This document shows, one piece after another, positions 18,502 through 26,713 of a DNA stretch of 64,000 bases; the stretch's first letter is position 1; every line of letters starts with the position of its first letter. The position numbers and the translations under genes are program-made. The DNA is from Streptomyces sp. CB02959. Lineage in GTDB: Bacteria; Actinomycetota; Actinomycetes; Streptomycetales; Streptomycetaceae. The notes beneath the pieces are model-generated. The model made no database searches. It saw only the letters and a list, made by a program, of their open reading frames with translations, and was not told where the DNA came from. Where the stretch lies: contig NZ_NNBP01000010.1 in NCBI RefSeq assembly GCF_002803155.1, forward strand, positions 124,001 through 188,000, written 5' to 3'.

Positions 18502-19309
18502 GGCGGCGGATCTCCCCACGGAGCTGTTCAGTGATCTCGATGGACAGGTCGGCGACCGCGGAGTCCTCGATGCGACGCGGCTGGGGGATGTCCACCTGCC
18601 ACTCCCGGGCGACCCGTCCGGGGCGGGAGGAGAGCAGCACGACCCGCTCGCCGAGCCGTACCGCCTCACGGACGTTGTGGGTGACGAAGAGGACCGAGAG
18701 GTTGGTGCCCGTGGAGCCGCTGTTGGATTCGGCCCAGATCCGGGTCAGTTCGTCGTGCAGCACGTCACGGGTGATGGCGTCGAGCGCGGCGAACGGCTCG
18801 TCCATCAGCAGCAGTTGGCTGTCCTGGGCGAGCGCCCGGGCCATCGCCACCCGCTGGCGCATACCGCCCGAGAGTTCGTGCACCCGCTTGCCGTACGCGC
18901 CCTTGAGCCGGACGAGTTCGAGCAGCCGCTCGGCCTCGCCGCGACGCTCAGAGCGCGGCACCCCGCGCATCCGCAGGGCCAGTTCTATGTTGCGGCCCGC
19001 GGTCAGCCACGGGAACAGCGCGTGCTCCTGGAACATCAGCGCCGGCCGGCCGCCGGGCGTCTCGATGGTGCCGGCGGACGGCTTGTCCAGACCCGCCACG
19101 AGGCTGAGGAGGGTGGACTTGCCGCACCCCGAGGCCCCCAGGAGGCAGACGAATTCGCCGGGTGCGACGTCGATGCTGATGTCGTCCAGCACCTGCTGCT
19201 GCGCGCCGGGGCGGCCGAACGACTTCGAGACGTGGTGGATGCGAGCGGCGTACGGGCCGGTGGTGCCGGTGTTCGCCGGGGCGGGCTTGGTGAGCGTACT
19301 GGTCGTCAT
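18488..19309 (-). CDS. ABC transporter ATPase, sulfonate/sulfate type (SsuB/TauB-like)
   Basis: A 273-residue nucleotide-binding subunit: Walker A LLGASGCGKST, Q-loop LMFQEHALFPWL, signature LSGGMRQRVAMARAL, Walker B LLLMDEPFAALD, and switch His in VLFVTHNVREAV. The sequence is closest to the nitrate/sulfonate/taurine group. The ATG at 19309 is chosen because AGGAGG lies eight bases before it; the GTG at 19318 would sit on top of that box. It energises uptake with the neighbouring permease and lipoprotein. Confidence 0.9.
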   Translation of the reverse strand: MTTSTLTKPAPANTGTTGPYAARIHHVSKSFGRPGAQQQVLDDISIDVAPGEFVCLLGASGCGKSTLLSLVAGLDKPSAGTIETPGGRPALMFQEHALFPWLTAGRNIELALRMRGVPRSERRGEAERLLELVRLKGAYGKRVHELSGGMRQRVAMARALAQDSQLLLMDEPFAALDAITRDVLHDELTRIWAESNSGSTGTNLSVLFVTHNVREAVRLGERVVLLSSRPGRVAREWQVDIPQPRRIEDSAVADLSIEITEQLRGEIRRHGQH

Positions 19310-19343
19310 CGGTGTCACCTCCTGGGAGATCGGGGGGCCGGAG

Positions 19344-20453
19344 TCAGTTGCCGCCGAGGCCGGCGTCGTCGACCGGCGGCTTGCCCTCGGACTTGAGCAC
19401 CTTGTTCAGCAGGGTGAGGTCGTAGATGCCCTTGAGGTCGGGCTTCTTCAGCAGCCCTGCCTTGACGGCGTGGTCCGCCTCCTCCTGGAGGGTGGCGGCC
19501 AGCGGGTCGTCGGTGATGTCGACGTTCTTGAACGCCGGGTCGATGACGTCGTCCGGCAGCGCCTTGCCGCTGATCGTCGGGTCGGCGAGCTTCTCGTTGA
19601 GGGCCTTGACCGCCTCGGCGGGGTGCGAGCGGATCCAGGCGTTGGTCTTCACCGAGGCACGCAGCACCGCCTCGACCGCCTTCGGGTGCTCCTTGAGGAA
19701 GCGCTGCGAGACGATCATGTTGGTGATGACGAACTTGCCGTCCTTCCACAGCGTCTTCTCGTCCAGCAGCGCCTTGCCGCCGGCGGCGACGAGCTTGGAC
19801 GCGGTGGGCTCGGGGGCCCAGGCGCCGTCGATGCTGCCCTGCTTGAAGGCGGTGGGAGTGACCTTGTTGTCGGTGCGCTGGACGGTGACGTCACCCTTGC
19901 CGGAGGTGGCGTCGACCGAGTAGCCCTTCCCGGCGAGGAAGTTCAGCAGGGCCACGTCCTGGGTGTTGCCCAGCTGCGGGGTGGCGATCGTCTTGCCCTT
20001 GAGGTCGTCCAGGCTCTTGATCTTCTTCGGGTTGACGATCAGCGAGACACCGCCGGATGCCGAACCAGAGATGATCTTCAGGCTCTTGCCGTGCGACTTC
20101 ACATAGCCGTTGATCGCGGGGGAGGGGCCGATCCAGCCGATGTCGATGGCGTTCGAGTTGAGCGCCTCGATCTCGGCGGGGCCGGCGTTGAAGACCGAGG
20201 ACTTCACCGCGGTGCCGCCCAGTTCCTTCTGGAACCGGCCCGTCTGAAGGCCGATCAGGGGCGTGGCGTGGGTGGTGTTGCCGAAGAAGCCGATCTTGAC
20301 CTGGTCGAGCCCGTCGACCTTGGGCCCCTTCGGGGCGACGGAGGCCGCGGTGTCCTTCGGGGCCTCGGAGCCGTAGCCGCAGGCCCCCAGCGCGACGGTC
20401 AGCAACGGGACGGCGGCGGCGGCCGCCAGGAGGCGATGACGAACGGCAGTCAC
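19344..20453 (-). CDS. Substrate-binding lipoprotein, aliphatic sulfonate/sulfate ABC transporter
   Basis: A 369-residue periplasmic-binding-like lipoprotein. The signal peptide ends in the lipobox LGAC (Cys at about residue 25). The mature part has the SsuA/NMT1 fold: KIGFFGNTTHATPLIGLQ, EIEALNSNAIDIGWIGPSPA, SGVSLIV-type strand and IDGAWAPEPTASKL. Homologues in sulfate clusters of Streptomyces are annotated as sulfonate or sulfate binding, and the ligand is not certain from sequence. The GTG at 20453 follows GAGAGGAAC. It precedes the ATPase by 34 bp and follows a 33-codon ORF after cysN. Confidence 0.88.
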   Translation of the reverse strand: MTAVRHRLLAAAAAVPLLTVALGACGYGSEAPKDTAASVAPKGPKVDGLDQVKIGFFGNTTHATPLIGLQTGRFQKELGGTAVKSSVFNAGPAEIEALNSNAIDIGWIGPSPAINGYVKSHGKSLKIISGSASGGVSLIVNPKKIKSLDDLKGKTIATPQLGNTQDVALLNFLAGKGYSVDATSGKGDVTVQRTDNKVTPTAFKQGSIDGAWAPEPTASKLVAAGGKALLDEKTLWKDGKFVITNMIVSQRFLKEHPKAVEAVLRASVKTNAWIRSHPAEAVKALNEKLADPTISGKALPDDVIDPAFKNVDITDDPLAATLQEEADHAVKAGLLKKPDLKGIYDLTLLNKVLKSEGKPPVDDAGLGGN

Positions 20454-20563
20454 GGGAGGTGTTCCTCTCGGAGGGCCGGGGGAGCGCGCGCCTCGCTATG
20501 GCGCGCCCGGCGACATGGTGGATCTTCGGAAGGAGGACGTGGGGGGTACGGAGTCAGGCATGG

Positions 20564-20665
20564 TCAGCGCACACATCGACCGACTCCGCCCTGGCCGCTT
20601 CCGAGGGCGCCGCTGCCGATGCGGCCGCCTTCCTTGGCAAAGGTCGAGAACATGTCCTTGAGCAT
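20564..20665 (-). CDS. 33-residue ORF between cysN and the transporter lipoprotein gene
   Basis: This small ORF starts at an ATG two bases after the cysN stop, with a GGGTGGG box about ten bases upstream. The product begins MLKDMFSTFAKEGGRIGSGA, is Gly-rich and has one Cys near its end. Codon use is GC-rich at third positions. It may be a small protein of the operon or a leader for the transporter genes. I recognise no family. Confidence 0.4.
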   Translation of the reverse strand: MLKDMFSTFAKEGGRIGSGALGSGQGGVGRCVR

Positions 20666-20667
20666 GA

Positions 20668-22029
20668 TCAGAAGTCCCACCCCTCGTCGTCCGCCGCACC
20701 CTCCGGCGCGGGGTCCGCGGCCGCCTCCGCGAACGCGGTACCGGCCATGCCCGCGGTCAGCGTGGTGCCGTCCGCCGGGTCGATCAGCAGGAAGGAGCCG
20801 GTGCGCCGGGAGTCCGCGTAGGCGTCCAGCGCCAGTGGTGCGGCGGTGCGCACCACGATCCGGCCGATGTCGTTGGCGACCAGTTCGCCGGGGGCCGGGT
20901 GCTGGGAGAGGTCGTCCAGGGTCAGCCGGGACGGGATCTCCTTGACGAGCGCCTTGACGGTGCGGGTGGTGTGCTTGAGCAGCACCCGCTGCCCGACGGT
21001 CAGTGGCCGGTCGGCGACATGGCAGACGGTGGCCTCGACGTCCTGGGTGACCGACGGCGTCGCCGCGGTCGGGGCGATCAGGTCGCCCCGGGAGATGTCC
21101 AGGTCGTCGGCGAGCCGAAGGGTCACCGACTGCGGCGCCCAGGCGACGTCCACGCTCTGGCCGAGCGCGTCGATCCCCTCGATGGTGCTCGTCCGGCCCG
21201 ACGGCAGCACGGTGACGGCGTCGCCCACGTGCAGCACGCCGGACGCGATCTGGCCCGCGTAGCCGCGGTAGTCGGGGTGCTCGGAGGTCTGCGGGCGGAT
21301 GACGTACTGGACCGGGAAGCGGGCCGGGTCGTCCGACGGGTCGGCGACCACCGGCACGGTCTCCAGGTGCTCCAGCACGGTCGGGCCGCCGTACCAGTCC
21401 ATGGTGGCCGACGGCGTCACCACGTTGTCGCCGGCCAGCGCCGAGATCGGGATGGCGGTGATCTCCGGCACGCCCAGCGAGCCCGCGTAGGCGGTGAACT
21501 CCTCGGCGATGGCCGCGAAGACGGACTCCTGGTAGCCGACCAGGTCCATCTTGTTGACGGCCAGCACGACGTGCGGGACCCGGAGCAGGGCGGCGACCGC
21601 GGCGTGCCGCCGGGTCTGCTCGACCACGCCGTTGCGCGCGTCGACCAGGACGACGGCCAGCTCGGCGGTGGAGGCCCCGGTCACCATGTTCCGGGTGTAC
21701 TGCACGTGCCCGGGGGTGTCGGCGAGGATGAAGCGGCGGCGCGGGGTGGCGAAGTAGCGGTAGGCGACATCGATGGTGATGCCCTGCTCCCGCTCGGCGC
21801 GCAGCCCGTCCGTCAGCAGCGCCAGGTCGGGCGCCTCCTGCCCGCGGTTGCGGGAGGCGTGCTCGACGGCCTCCAGCTGGTCGGCGAGGACCGACTTGGA
21901 GTCGTGCAGCAACCGGCCGACCAGGGTCGATTTGCCGTCGTCCACGGACCCGGCGGTGGCGAAGCGCAGCAGCGAGGTGGCGCCCGCGTCCACCGTCAGG
22001 TCCGTGCGGGCCGTGTTGGTCGTGCTCAT
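20668..22029 (-). CDS. cysN: ATP sulfurylase large GTPase subunit CysN
   Basis: A 453-residue GTPase that drives formation of adenosine 5'-phosphosulfate (APS) by CysD. P-loop GSVDDGKSTL, switch I region REQGITIDVAYRYF, DTPGHVQYTRNM (G3), NKMDLV (G4) and the ISAL (G5) region are all present, followed by EF-Tu-like beta-barrel domains. The length indicates CysN alone, without the CysC kinase fusion found in mycobacteria. It starts at ATG 22029, two bases after the cysD stop, so translation is coupled. Confidence 0.96.
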   Translation of the reverse strand: MSTTNTARTDLTVDAGATSLLRFATAGSVDDGKSTLVGRLLHDSKSVLADQLEAVEHASRNRGQEAPDLALLTDGLRAEREQGITIDVAYRYFATPRRRFILADTPGHVQYTRNMVTGASTAELAVVLVDARNGVVEQTRRHAAVAALLRVPHVVLAVNKMDLVGYQESVFAAIAEEFTAYAGSLGVPEITAIPISALAGDNVVTPSATMDWYGGPTVLEHLETVPVVADPSDDPARFPVQYVIRPQTSEHPDYRGYAGQIASGVLHVGDAVTVLPSGRTSTIEGIDALGQSVDVAWAPQSVTLRLADDLDISRGDLIAPTAATPSVTQDVEATVCHVADRPLTVGQRVLLKHTTRTVKALVKEIPSRLTLDDLSQHPAPGELVANDIGRIVVRTAAPLALDAYADSRRTGSFLLIDPADGTTLTAGMAGTAFAEAAADPAPEGAADDEGWDF

Positions 22030-22031
22030 GG

Positions 22032-22967
22032 CTAGAAGTACCCCTCGCGCTTGCGGTCCTCCATGGCGGCCTCGGACATCTTGTCGTCGGCCCGGGTCGC
22101 GCCCCGCTCGGTGAGCCGGGACGCGGCGATCTCCGCGATGACGGCCTCGATGGTGTCGGCGTCCGACTCGACGGCGCCGGTGCAGGACATGTCGCCGACG
22201 GTGCGGTAGCGCACCTGCCGGACCTCCAGCCGCTCGTCGTCCTTCGGGCCGCCCCACTCACCAGGCGCCAGCCACATGCCGCTGCGGGCGAAGACCTCCC
22301 GCTCGTGCGCGTAGTAGATGGCGGGCAGTTCGATCTTCTCGCGGGCGATGTACTGCCAGACGTCCAGCTCGGTCCAGTTGGAGAGCGGGAAGACCCGGAC
22401 GTGCTCACCGGGCGAGTGCCGGCCGTTGTAGAGCTGCCACAGCTCGGGCCGCTGCCGGCGCGGGTCCCAGCCGCCGAACTCGTCGCGCAGCGAGAACACC
22501 CGCTCCTTGGCGCGCGCCTTCTCCTCGTCCCGGCGGCCGCCGCCGAAGACCGCGTCGAAGCGGTTCTTCTCGATGGCGTCCAGCAGCGGCACGGTCTGCA
22601 GCGGGTTGCGGGTGCCGTCCGGGCGCTCGCGCAGCTCGCCGCGGTCGATGAAGTCCTGCACCGAGGCGACGTGCAGGCGCAGGCCGTGCCGCGCCACGGT
22701 GCGGTCGCGGTAGTCGATGACCTCGGGGAAGTTGTGCCCGGTGTCGACGTGCAGCAGCGCGAACGGCACCGGCGCCGGCGCGAACGCCTTCAGCGCCAGG
22801 TGCAGCATGACGATGGAGTCCTTGCCGCCGGAGAAGAGGATCACCGGCCGCTCGAACTCGCCCGCCACCTCGCGGAAGATGTGCACCGCCTCGGATTCCA
22901 GGGCGTCCAGGTGCGACAGCGCGTACGGGTTGTCCAGTTCCTCGGAAAGCGAAGCAACGGTGGTCAC
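22032..22967 (-). CDS. cysD: Sulfate adenylyltransferase small subunit CysD
   Basis: A 311-residue PP-loop ATPase that makes APS from sulfate and ATP in complex with CysN. The PP motif is PVILFSGGKDSIVMLHLALK. FALLHVDTGHNFPEVIDYRD, GGGRRDEEKARAKERVFS and the C-terminal MEDRKREGYF are diagnostic. The GTG at 22967 follows GGGGAGA and overlaps the preceding 41-codon ORF as GTGA. It is full length. Confidence 0.97.
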   Translation of the reverse strand: MTTVASLSEELDNPYALSHLDALESEAVHIFREVAGEFERPVILFSGGKDSIVMLHLALKAFAPAPVPFALLHVDTGHNFPEVIDYRDRTVARHGLRLHVASVQDFIDRGELRERPDGTRNPLQTVPLLDAIEKNRFDAVFGGGRRDEEKARAKERVFSLRDEFGGWDPRRQRPELWQLYNGRHSPGEHVRVFPLSNWTELDVWQYIAREKIELPAIYYAHEREVFARSGMWLAPGEWGGPKDDERLEVRQVRYRTVGDMSCTGAVESDADTIEAVIAEIAASRLTERGATRADDKMSEAAMEDRKREGYF

Positions 22968-23089
22968 GAGGTCTCCCCTTCGTTCTCCCCCGGAATCCGT
23001 CCGGTGGCACCCCCGTCTCCGCCCACGCGGCGCAGAGGTGCGGGTATCACGGCCGGCTGCGGGTCGGTGGTCGCCTGTGCGTCGCTCAC
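22964..23089 (-). CDS. 41-residue ORF locked between cysC and cysD by GTGA overlaps
   Basis: A GTG at 23089 overlaps the cysC stop as GTGA, and its own TGA overlaps the cysD GTG as GTGA. The intervening 41 codons are open and read VSDAQATTDPQPAVIP and onward, hydrophilic and rich in Gly, Pro, Thr and Glu. Third-position GC is about 78 percent, lower than in the neighbours. The double overlap suggests it is translated, either as a small protein or simply to carry ribosomes from cysC to cysD. The end of the ORF also contains the cysD ribosome site. Confidence 0.45.
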   Translation of the reverse strand: MSDAQATTDPQPAVIPAPLRRVGGDGGATGRIPGENEGETS

Positions 23090-23619
23090 GCCAGCCCCCT
23101 CTCGACGAGCAGCGCGTGCAGCGCCGCCGCGGATTCCTGCACGGTCTGGGTGTGCGACTCGATCCGCAGGTCCGGTGCCGCGGGCTCCTCGTAGGGGTCG
23201 TCCACGCCGGTCAGGCCGGATATCTCGCCGGCCGCCTGCTTGGCGTACAGGCCCTTCACATCGCGCTCGGAGCAGACCTCGACCGGAGTGGCGACGTGCA
23301 CCTCCAGGTACGGGGTGCCCTCGGTCTGGTGGCGCTTGCGCACCGCCTCGCGGCTGTCCGCGAACGGCGCGATCACCGGGACCAGGGCCTTCACGCCGTT
23401 GCTGGCCAGCAGTTCGGCGACGAAGCCGATCCGCTGGACGTTGGTGTGCCGGTCCTCGCGGCTGAATCCGAGGCCCGCGGAGAGGAACTCGCGGATCTCG
23501 TCGCCGTCGAGCACCTCGACGCGGTGGCCCTCGCCGCGCAGCCGGTCGGCCAGCTGGCGCGCGATGGTCGTCTTGCCCGCGCTCGGCAGACCGGTCAGCC
23601 AGATCGTGGCGCCCGTCAT
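23086..23619 (-). CDS. cysC: Adenylylsulfate kinase CysC
   Basis: A 177-residue kinase that phosphorylates APS to PAPS. P-loop TGLPSAGKTTIARQL, VEVLDGDEIREFLSAGLGFS, the DRHTNVQRIGFVAELL stretch and the substrate-lid region KGLYAKQAAGEISGLTGVDDPYE are intact. The ATG at 23619 has GGAG seven bases upstream. An alternative ATG at 23643 shares its A with the cysH stop (TGATG) and would add MAEFLEIQ. Either way translation is coupled to cysH. Confidence 0.95.
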   Translation of the reverse strand: MTGATIWLTGLPSAGKTTIARQLADRLRGEGHRVEVLDGDEIREFLSAGLGFSREDRHTNVQRIGFVAELLASNGVKALVPVIAPFADSREAVRKRHQTEGTPYLEVHVATPVEVCSERDVKGLYAKQAAGEISGLTGVDDPYEEPAAPDLRIESHTQTVQESAAALHALLVERGLA

Positions 23620-23642
23620 CTGTATCTCCAAAAACTCCGCCA

Positions 23643-24332
23643 TCAGTGCAGTCCGCACTCGGTCTTGTTGCTGCCGGCCCAGCGGCCGGCCCGCGCGTCC
23701 TCGCCCGCCAGCACCCGGCGGGTGCAGGGGGCGCAGCCGACGGAGGCGTAGCCGTCCATCAGCAGGGGGTTGGTGAGCACTCCGTGCTCGGCGACGTACG
23801 CGTCCACGTCGTCCTGCGTCCAGCGGGCGATCGGGGAGACCTTCACCTTGCGCCGCTTGGTGTCCCAGCCGACGACCGGGGTGTTCGCCCGGGTCGGCGA
23901 CTCGTCCCGGCGCAGCCCGGTCGCCCAGGCGTCGTAGCCGGTCAGGCCCTCTTCGAGCGGCTTGACCTTGCGCAGCGCACAGCACAGGTCGGGGTCGCGG
24001 TCGTGCAGCTTCGGCCCGTACTCGGCGTCCTGCTCGGCCACCGTCTGACGGGGCGTCAGGGTGATGACGTCGACGTCCATCACCGCCGCCACCGCGTCCC
24101 GGGTCCCCAGGGTCTCCGGGAAGTGGTAGCCGGTGTCCAGGAAGACCACGTCCACGCCGGGGAAGGCCCGCGACGCCAGGTGCGCGACGACCGCGTCCTC
24201 CATGGAGGAGGTGACGCAGAAGCGCGGACCGAAGGTCTCCGCGGCCCACCGGAGGATCTCCAGGGCGGGCGCGTCCTCCAGGTCGCGACCCGCCTGCTCG
24301 GCGAGTTGCGACAGATCGGTGGTGCTGGTCAC
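23643..24332 (-). CDS. cysH: APS/PAPS reductase CysH, Fe-S (APS reductase) type
   Basis: A 229-residue assimilatory reductase that reduces activated sulfate to sulfite using thioredoxin. SSMEDAVVAHL and VVFLDTGYHFPET are the PP-loop family motifs. The Cys pairs DLCCALRKVKP and GCAPCTRR are those that bind a [4Fe-4S] cluster in APS-using enzymes, and TECGLH is the catalytic C-terminal Cys. By motif the preferred substrate is APS, yet cysC is next to it. The GTG at 24332 overlaps the zinc-ribbon gene stop as GTGA. Confidence 0.94.
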   Translation of the reverse strand: MTSTTDLSQLAEQAGRDLEDAPALEILRWAAETFGPRFCVTSSMEDAVVAHLASRAFPGVDVVFLDTGYHFPETLGTRDAVAAVMDVDVITLTPRQTVAEQDAEYGPKLHDRDPDLCCALRKVKPLEEGLTGYDAWATGLRRDESPTRANTPVVGWDTKRRKVKVSPIARWTQDDVDAYVAEHGVLTNPLLMDGYASVGCAPCTRRVLAGEDARAGRWAGSNKTECGLH

Positions 24333-24550
24333 GGCGTACCTCCGTCAGGAGCGGAAGGAACTGGAGAAGGGGACGGGGCGGCACCGGCGGTCCCCGGGGC
24401 GAGCAGGCCCAGGAACTTCAGCCGGAAGGCCCGGCTGCACGCCCGGCACTCCCACGCTGCGCCCGCTCCGCGGGAGGTTTCCTCCTCGGAGGGCCGCAGG
24501 TCCTCGTCCCCGCAGTACGGGCAGTAGAACGGCGCGGCGCGTTCGGTCAC
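24329..24550 (-). CDS. 73-residue zinc-ribbon protein of the sulfur operon
   Basis: A small protein with two CxxC knuckles (FYCPYCGDEDLRP and WECRACSRAFRLK) that should bind one zinc, then a Pro/Ala/Ser tail. It is coupled on both sides: its GTG overlaps the sir stop as GTGA, and its TGA overlaps the cysH GTG as GTGA. A homologue occupies the same place in the Streptomyces coelicolor sulfate cluster as I remember it. The function is unknown; an electron-transfer or assembly role for the adjacent reductases is conceivable but not shown. Confidence 0.85.
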   Translation of the reverse strand: MTERAAPFYCPYCGDEDLRPSEEETSRGAGAAWECRACSRAFRLKFLGLLAPGTAGAAPSPSPVPSAPDGGTP

Positions 24551-26241
24551 TTCAACGCACCCTCTTCGGCGCGCGCCGCCCAGGTGGCGAACCGCTCGCC
24601 CTCCTCGCGCTGCTCCTCGAAGTTGCGCAGCACCCGCTCGACGTAGTCGGGCAGTTCCTCGGACGTCACCTTCAGGCCGCGGACCTTGCGGCCGAAGCCC
24701 GGCTCCAGGCCCAGCGCGCCGCCCAGGTGCACCTGGTAGCCCTCGACCTGGTTGCCGTCGGCGTCCAGCACCAGCTGGCCCTTGAGGCCGATGTCGGCGA
24801 CCTGGATGCGGGCGCAGGCGTTGGGGCAGCCGTTGAGGTTGATGGTGATCGGCTCCTGGAAGTCCGGCATCCGGCGCTCCAGTTCGTCGATCAGCGCGGC
24901 GCCCCGCCCCTTGGTCTCGACGATGGCGAGCTTGCAGAACTCGATGCCGGTGCAGGCCATGGTGCCGCGCCGGAACGGCGAGGGGTGCACCTGGAAGTCC
25001 AGCGCCTCCAGCCCGGCGACCAGCCCGTCGACCTCCTCGGGCGCGACATCGAGAACGATCATCTTCTGCTCGACGGTGGTGCGCAGCCGGTCGGAGCCGT
25101 GTGCGGCGGCGAGTTCGGCGATCTTGGTGAGGGTGGCGCCGTCGACCCGGCCGACGCGCGGGGCGAAGCCCACGTAGAAGCGGCCGTCCTGCTGCCGGTG
25201 CACGCCGATGTGGTCGCGCCACTTCTGCGCGGGCTGCTCGGGGGCCGGGCCGTCGACCAGCTTGCGCTTGAGGTACTCGTCCTCCAGCACCTGGCGGAAC
25301 TTCTCCGGGCCCCAGTCGGCCATCAGGAACTTCAGCCGGGCGCGGGTGCGCAGCCGGCGGTAGCCGTAGTCGCGGAAGATGCCGACCACGCCGGCCCAGA
25401 CGTCGGCGACCTCGTCCAGCGGCACCCAGGTGCCCAGGCGCTCGGCGAGCCTGGGGTTGGTGGACAGGCCACCGCCGACCCACAGGTCGAAGCCCGGACC
25501 GTGCTCGGGGTGGACGACGCCGACGAAGGCCACGTCGTTGATCTCGTGCACCACGTCCTGGACGGGCGAGCCGGAGATCGCGGTCTTGAACTTGCGCGGC
25601 AGGTTGGAGAATTCCTTGTTGCCGATGTAGCGCTCGTGGATCTCGTCCACGGCCGGGGTGCCGTCGATGATCTCGTCCGCCGCGATACCGGCCACCGGGG
25701 AACCGATGATCACGCGCGGGCAGTCGCCGCACGCCTCGGTCGTGGACAGCCCCACGGCCTCCAGCTTCTCCCAGATGGCGGGCACGTCCTCGATGCGCAC
25801 CCAGTGCAGCTGGATGTTCTGCCGGTCGGTGATGTCGGCGGTGCCGCGGGCGTACTGCTCGGAGACCTCGCCGATGGCGCGCAGCTGGGCGACGGTGAGC
25901 CGGCCGCCGTCGACGCGGACCCGCAGCATGAAGTACTTGTCGTCGAGCTCCTCGGGCTCCAGCACGGCGGTCTTGCCGCCGTCGATCCCGGGCTTGCGCT
26001 GGGTGTACAGGCCCCACCAACGCATCCGGCCACGCAGGTCGTTGGGGTCGATGGAGTCGAACCCGGCCTTCGAGTAGATCGTCTCAATGCGTGTCCGCAC
26101 ATTGAGACCGTCGTCGTCCTTCTTGAACTGCTCGTTGCCGTTGAGCGGCGTGAAATGGCCAACGGCCCACTGGCCCTCGCCGCGGTGGCGGCCGGCCTTG
26201 CGGCGGGGCGTAGCGGTGGGGAGTTCCGGGTTGGCGGCCAT
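24547..26241 (-). CDS. sir: Ferredoxin-dependent assimilatory sulfite reductase
   Basis: A 564-residue siroheme/[4Fe-4S] enzyme that reduces sulfite to sulfide with six electrons from ferredoxin. The two half-domains are visible (ADITDRQNIQLHWVRIED and GACGDCPRV-type strand in the first; IGVHRQQDGRFYVGF in the second). The cluster-binding cysteines are ACTGIEFCKLA (CX5C, about 430 and 436) and NGCPNACA (CX3C, about 468-472). It is annotated in relatives as sulfite or nitrite reductase; the sulfur-gene context decides for sulfite. The ATG at 26241 has AGAAGGACG upstream. The 218-bp leader before it carries a Cys-containing micro-ORF. Confidence 0.95.
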   Translation of the reverse strand: MAANPELPTATPRRKAGRHRGEGQWAVGHFTPLNGNEQFKKDDDGLNVRTRIETIYSKAGFDSIDPNDLRGRMRWWGLYTQRKPGIDGGKTAVLEPEELDDKYFMLRVRVDGGRLTVAQLRAIGEVSEQYARGTADITDRQNIQLHWVRIEDVPAIWEKLEAVGLSTTEACGDCPRVIIGSPVAGIAADEIIDGTPAVDEIHERYIGNKEFSNLPRKFKTAISGSPVQDVVHEINDVAFVGVVHPEHGPGFDLWVGGGLSTNPRLAERLGTWVPLDEVADVWAGVVGIFRDYGYRRLRTRARLKFLMADWGPEKFRQVLEDEYLKRKLVDGPAPEQPAQKWRDHIGVHRQQDGRFYVGFAPRVGRVDGATLTKIAELAAAHGSDRLRTTVEQKMIVLDVAPEEVDGLVAGLEALDFQVHPSPFRRGTMACTGIEFCKLAIVETKGRGAALIDELERRMPDFQEPITINLNGCPNACARIQVADIGLKGQLVLDADGNQVEGYQVHLGGALGLEPGFGRKVRGLKVTSEELPDYVERVLRNFEEQREEGERFATWAARAEEGALK

Positions 26242-26459
26242 GGATTACGTCCTTCTGGGCGGCTCAAAGGGGGTGCGGACGGGTGCGGAGCATCCCCGGT
26301 GACCTGCGCGGACGCACCGAAGCGCGGCGCGCGGAAGCGCGTCGGCGGTGGGTGTGCGGGGTCGGGGGTCCAACGCGTCCGCGACGATGGGGACGACGTG
26401 CGACGTGGTGATGCTGAGTGCTGTCCGGATACGCAGGGCGGGGCCCTGATCCTGCAGCG

Positions 26460-26543
26460 TCAGCCTGCCCGACAAATGGCGCTGGACATGCGGCCGAGGT
26501 CGACGTGCCGCCGACTCACCAAGGCAATTCCAGCTCTAGACAT
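26460..26543 (-). CDS. 27-residue leader peptide upstream of sir (RRHVDL...SSAIC type)
   Basis: The frame reads MSRAGIALVSRRHVDLGRM and then SSAICRAG before a TGA. The RRHVDLxRxSSAxC pattern is that of the conserved putative leader peptides found ahead of sulfur genes in Streptomyces. A TGT Cys codon sits four codons from the stop. Ribosome stalling or charging at Cys could sense sulfur supply and control the operon, as cysteine-responsive micro-ORFs do in mycobacteria. The sir start is 218 bp downstream. It is too short for routine gene callers, but the motif match is strong. Confidence 0.8.
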   Translation of the reverse strand: MSRAGIALVSRRHVDLGRMSSAICRAG

Positions 26544-26580
26544 GACGGAAGCGTGGCACGCGGCTCTCCGGCCAGTCCAC

Positions 26581-26618
26581 CGTCATCCAAAATATGGACA
26601 TGCTTGTCCCGCATGACG
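26581..26618 (-). promoter_or_regulatory. Nested dyad upstream of the sulfur operon leader
   Basis: Outer arms CGTCAT (26581-26586) and ATGACG (26613-26618) enclose an inner inverted repeat GGACA-TGCT-TGTCC (26596-26609), next to an AT-rich AAAATAT. The site is 38 bp upstream of the leader ATG. It is a candidate operator or promoter for the sulfur operon. Confidence 0.45.
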
Positions 26619-26648
26619 AGATGCTGTGGCGTCCGTCACGTGTGGGAG

Positions 26649-26679
26649 GGGGTGCGGCCGGATGCGGCGACCGCACCCC
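26649..26679 (-). terminator. Terminator between acetyltransferase gene and sulfur operon
   Basis: Arms GGGGTGCGG and CCGCACCCC pair perfectly with a 13-base loop. The site is 35 bp beyond the acetyltransferase stop, so it should isolate the sulfur operon from the gene upstream. Confidence 0.6.
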
Positions 26680-26713
26680 GCCGGGGACTGCGGGGTGGGC
26701 CACGCCTCAGTTC

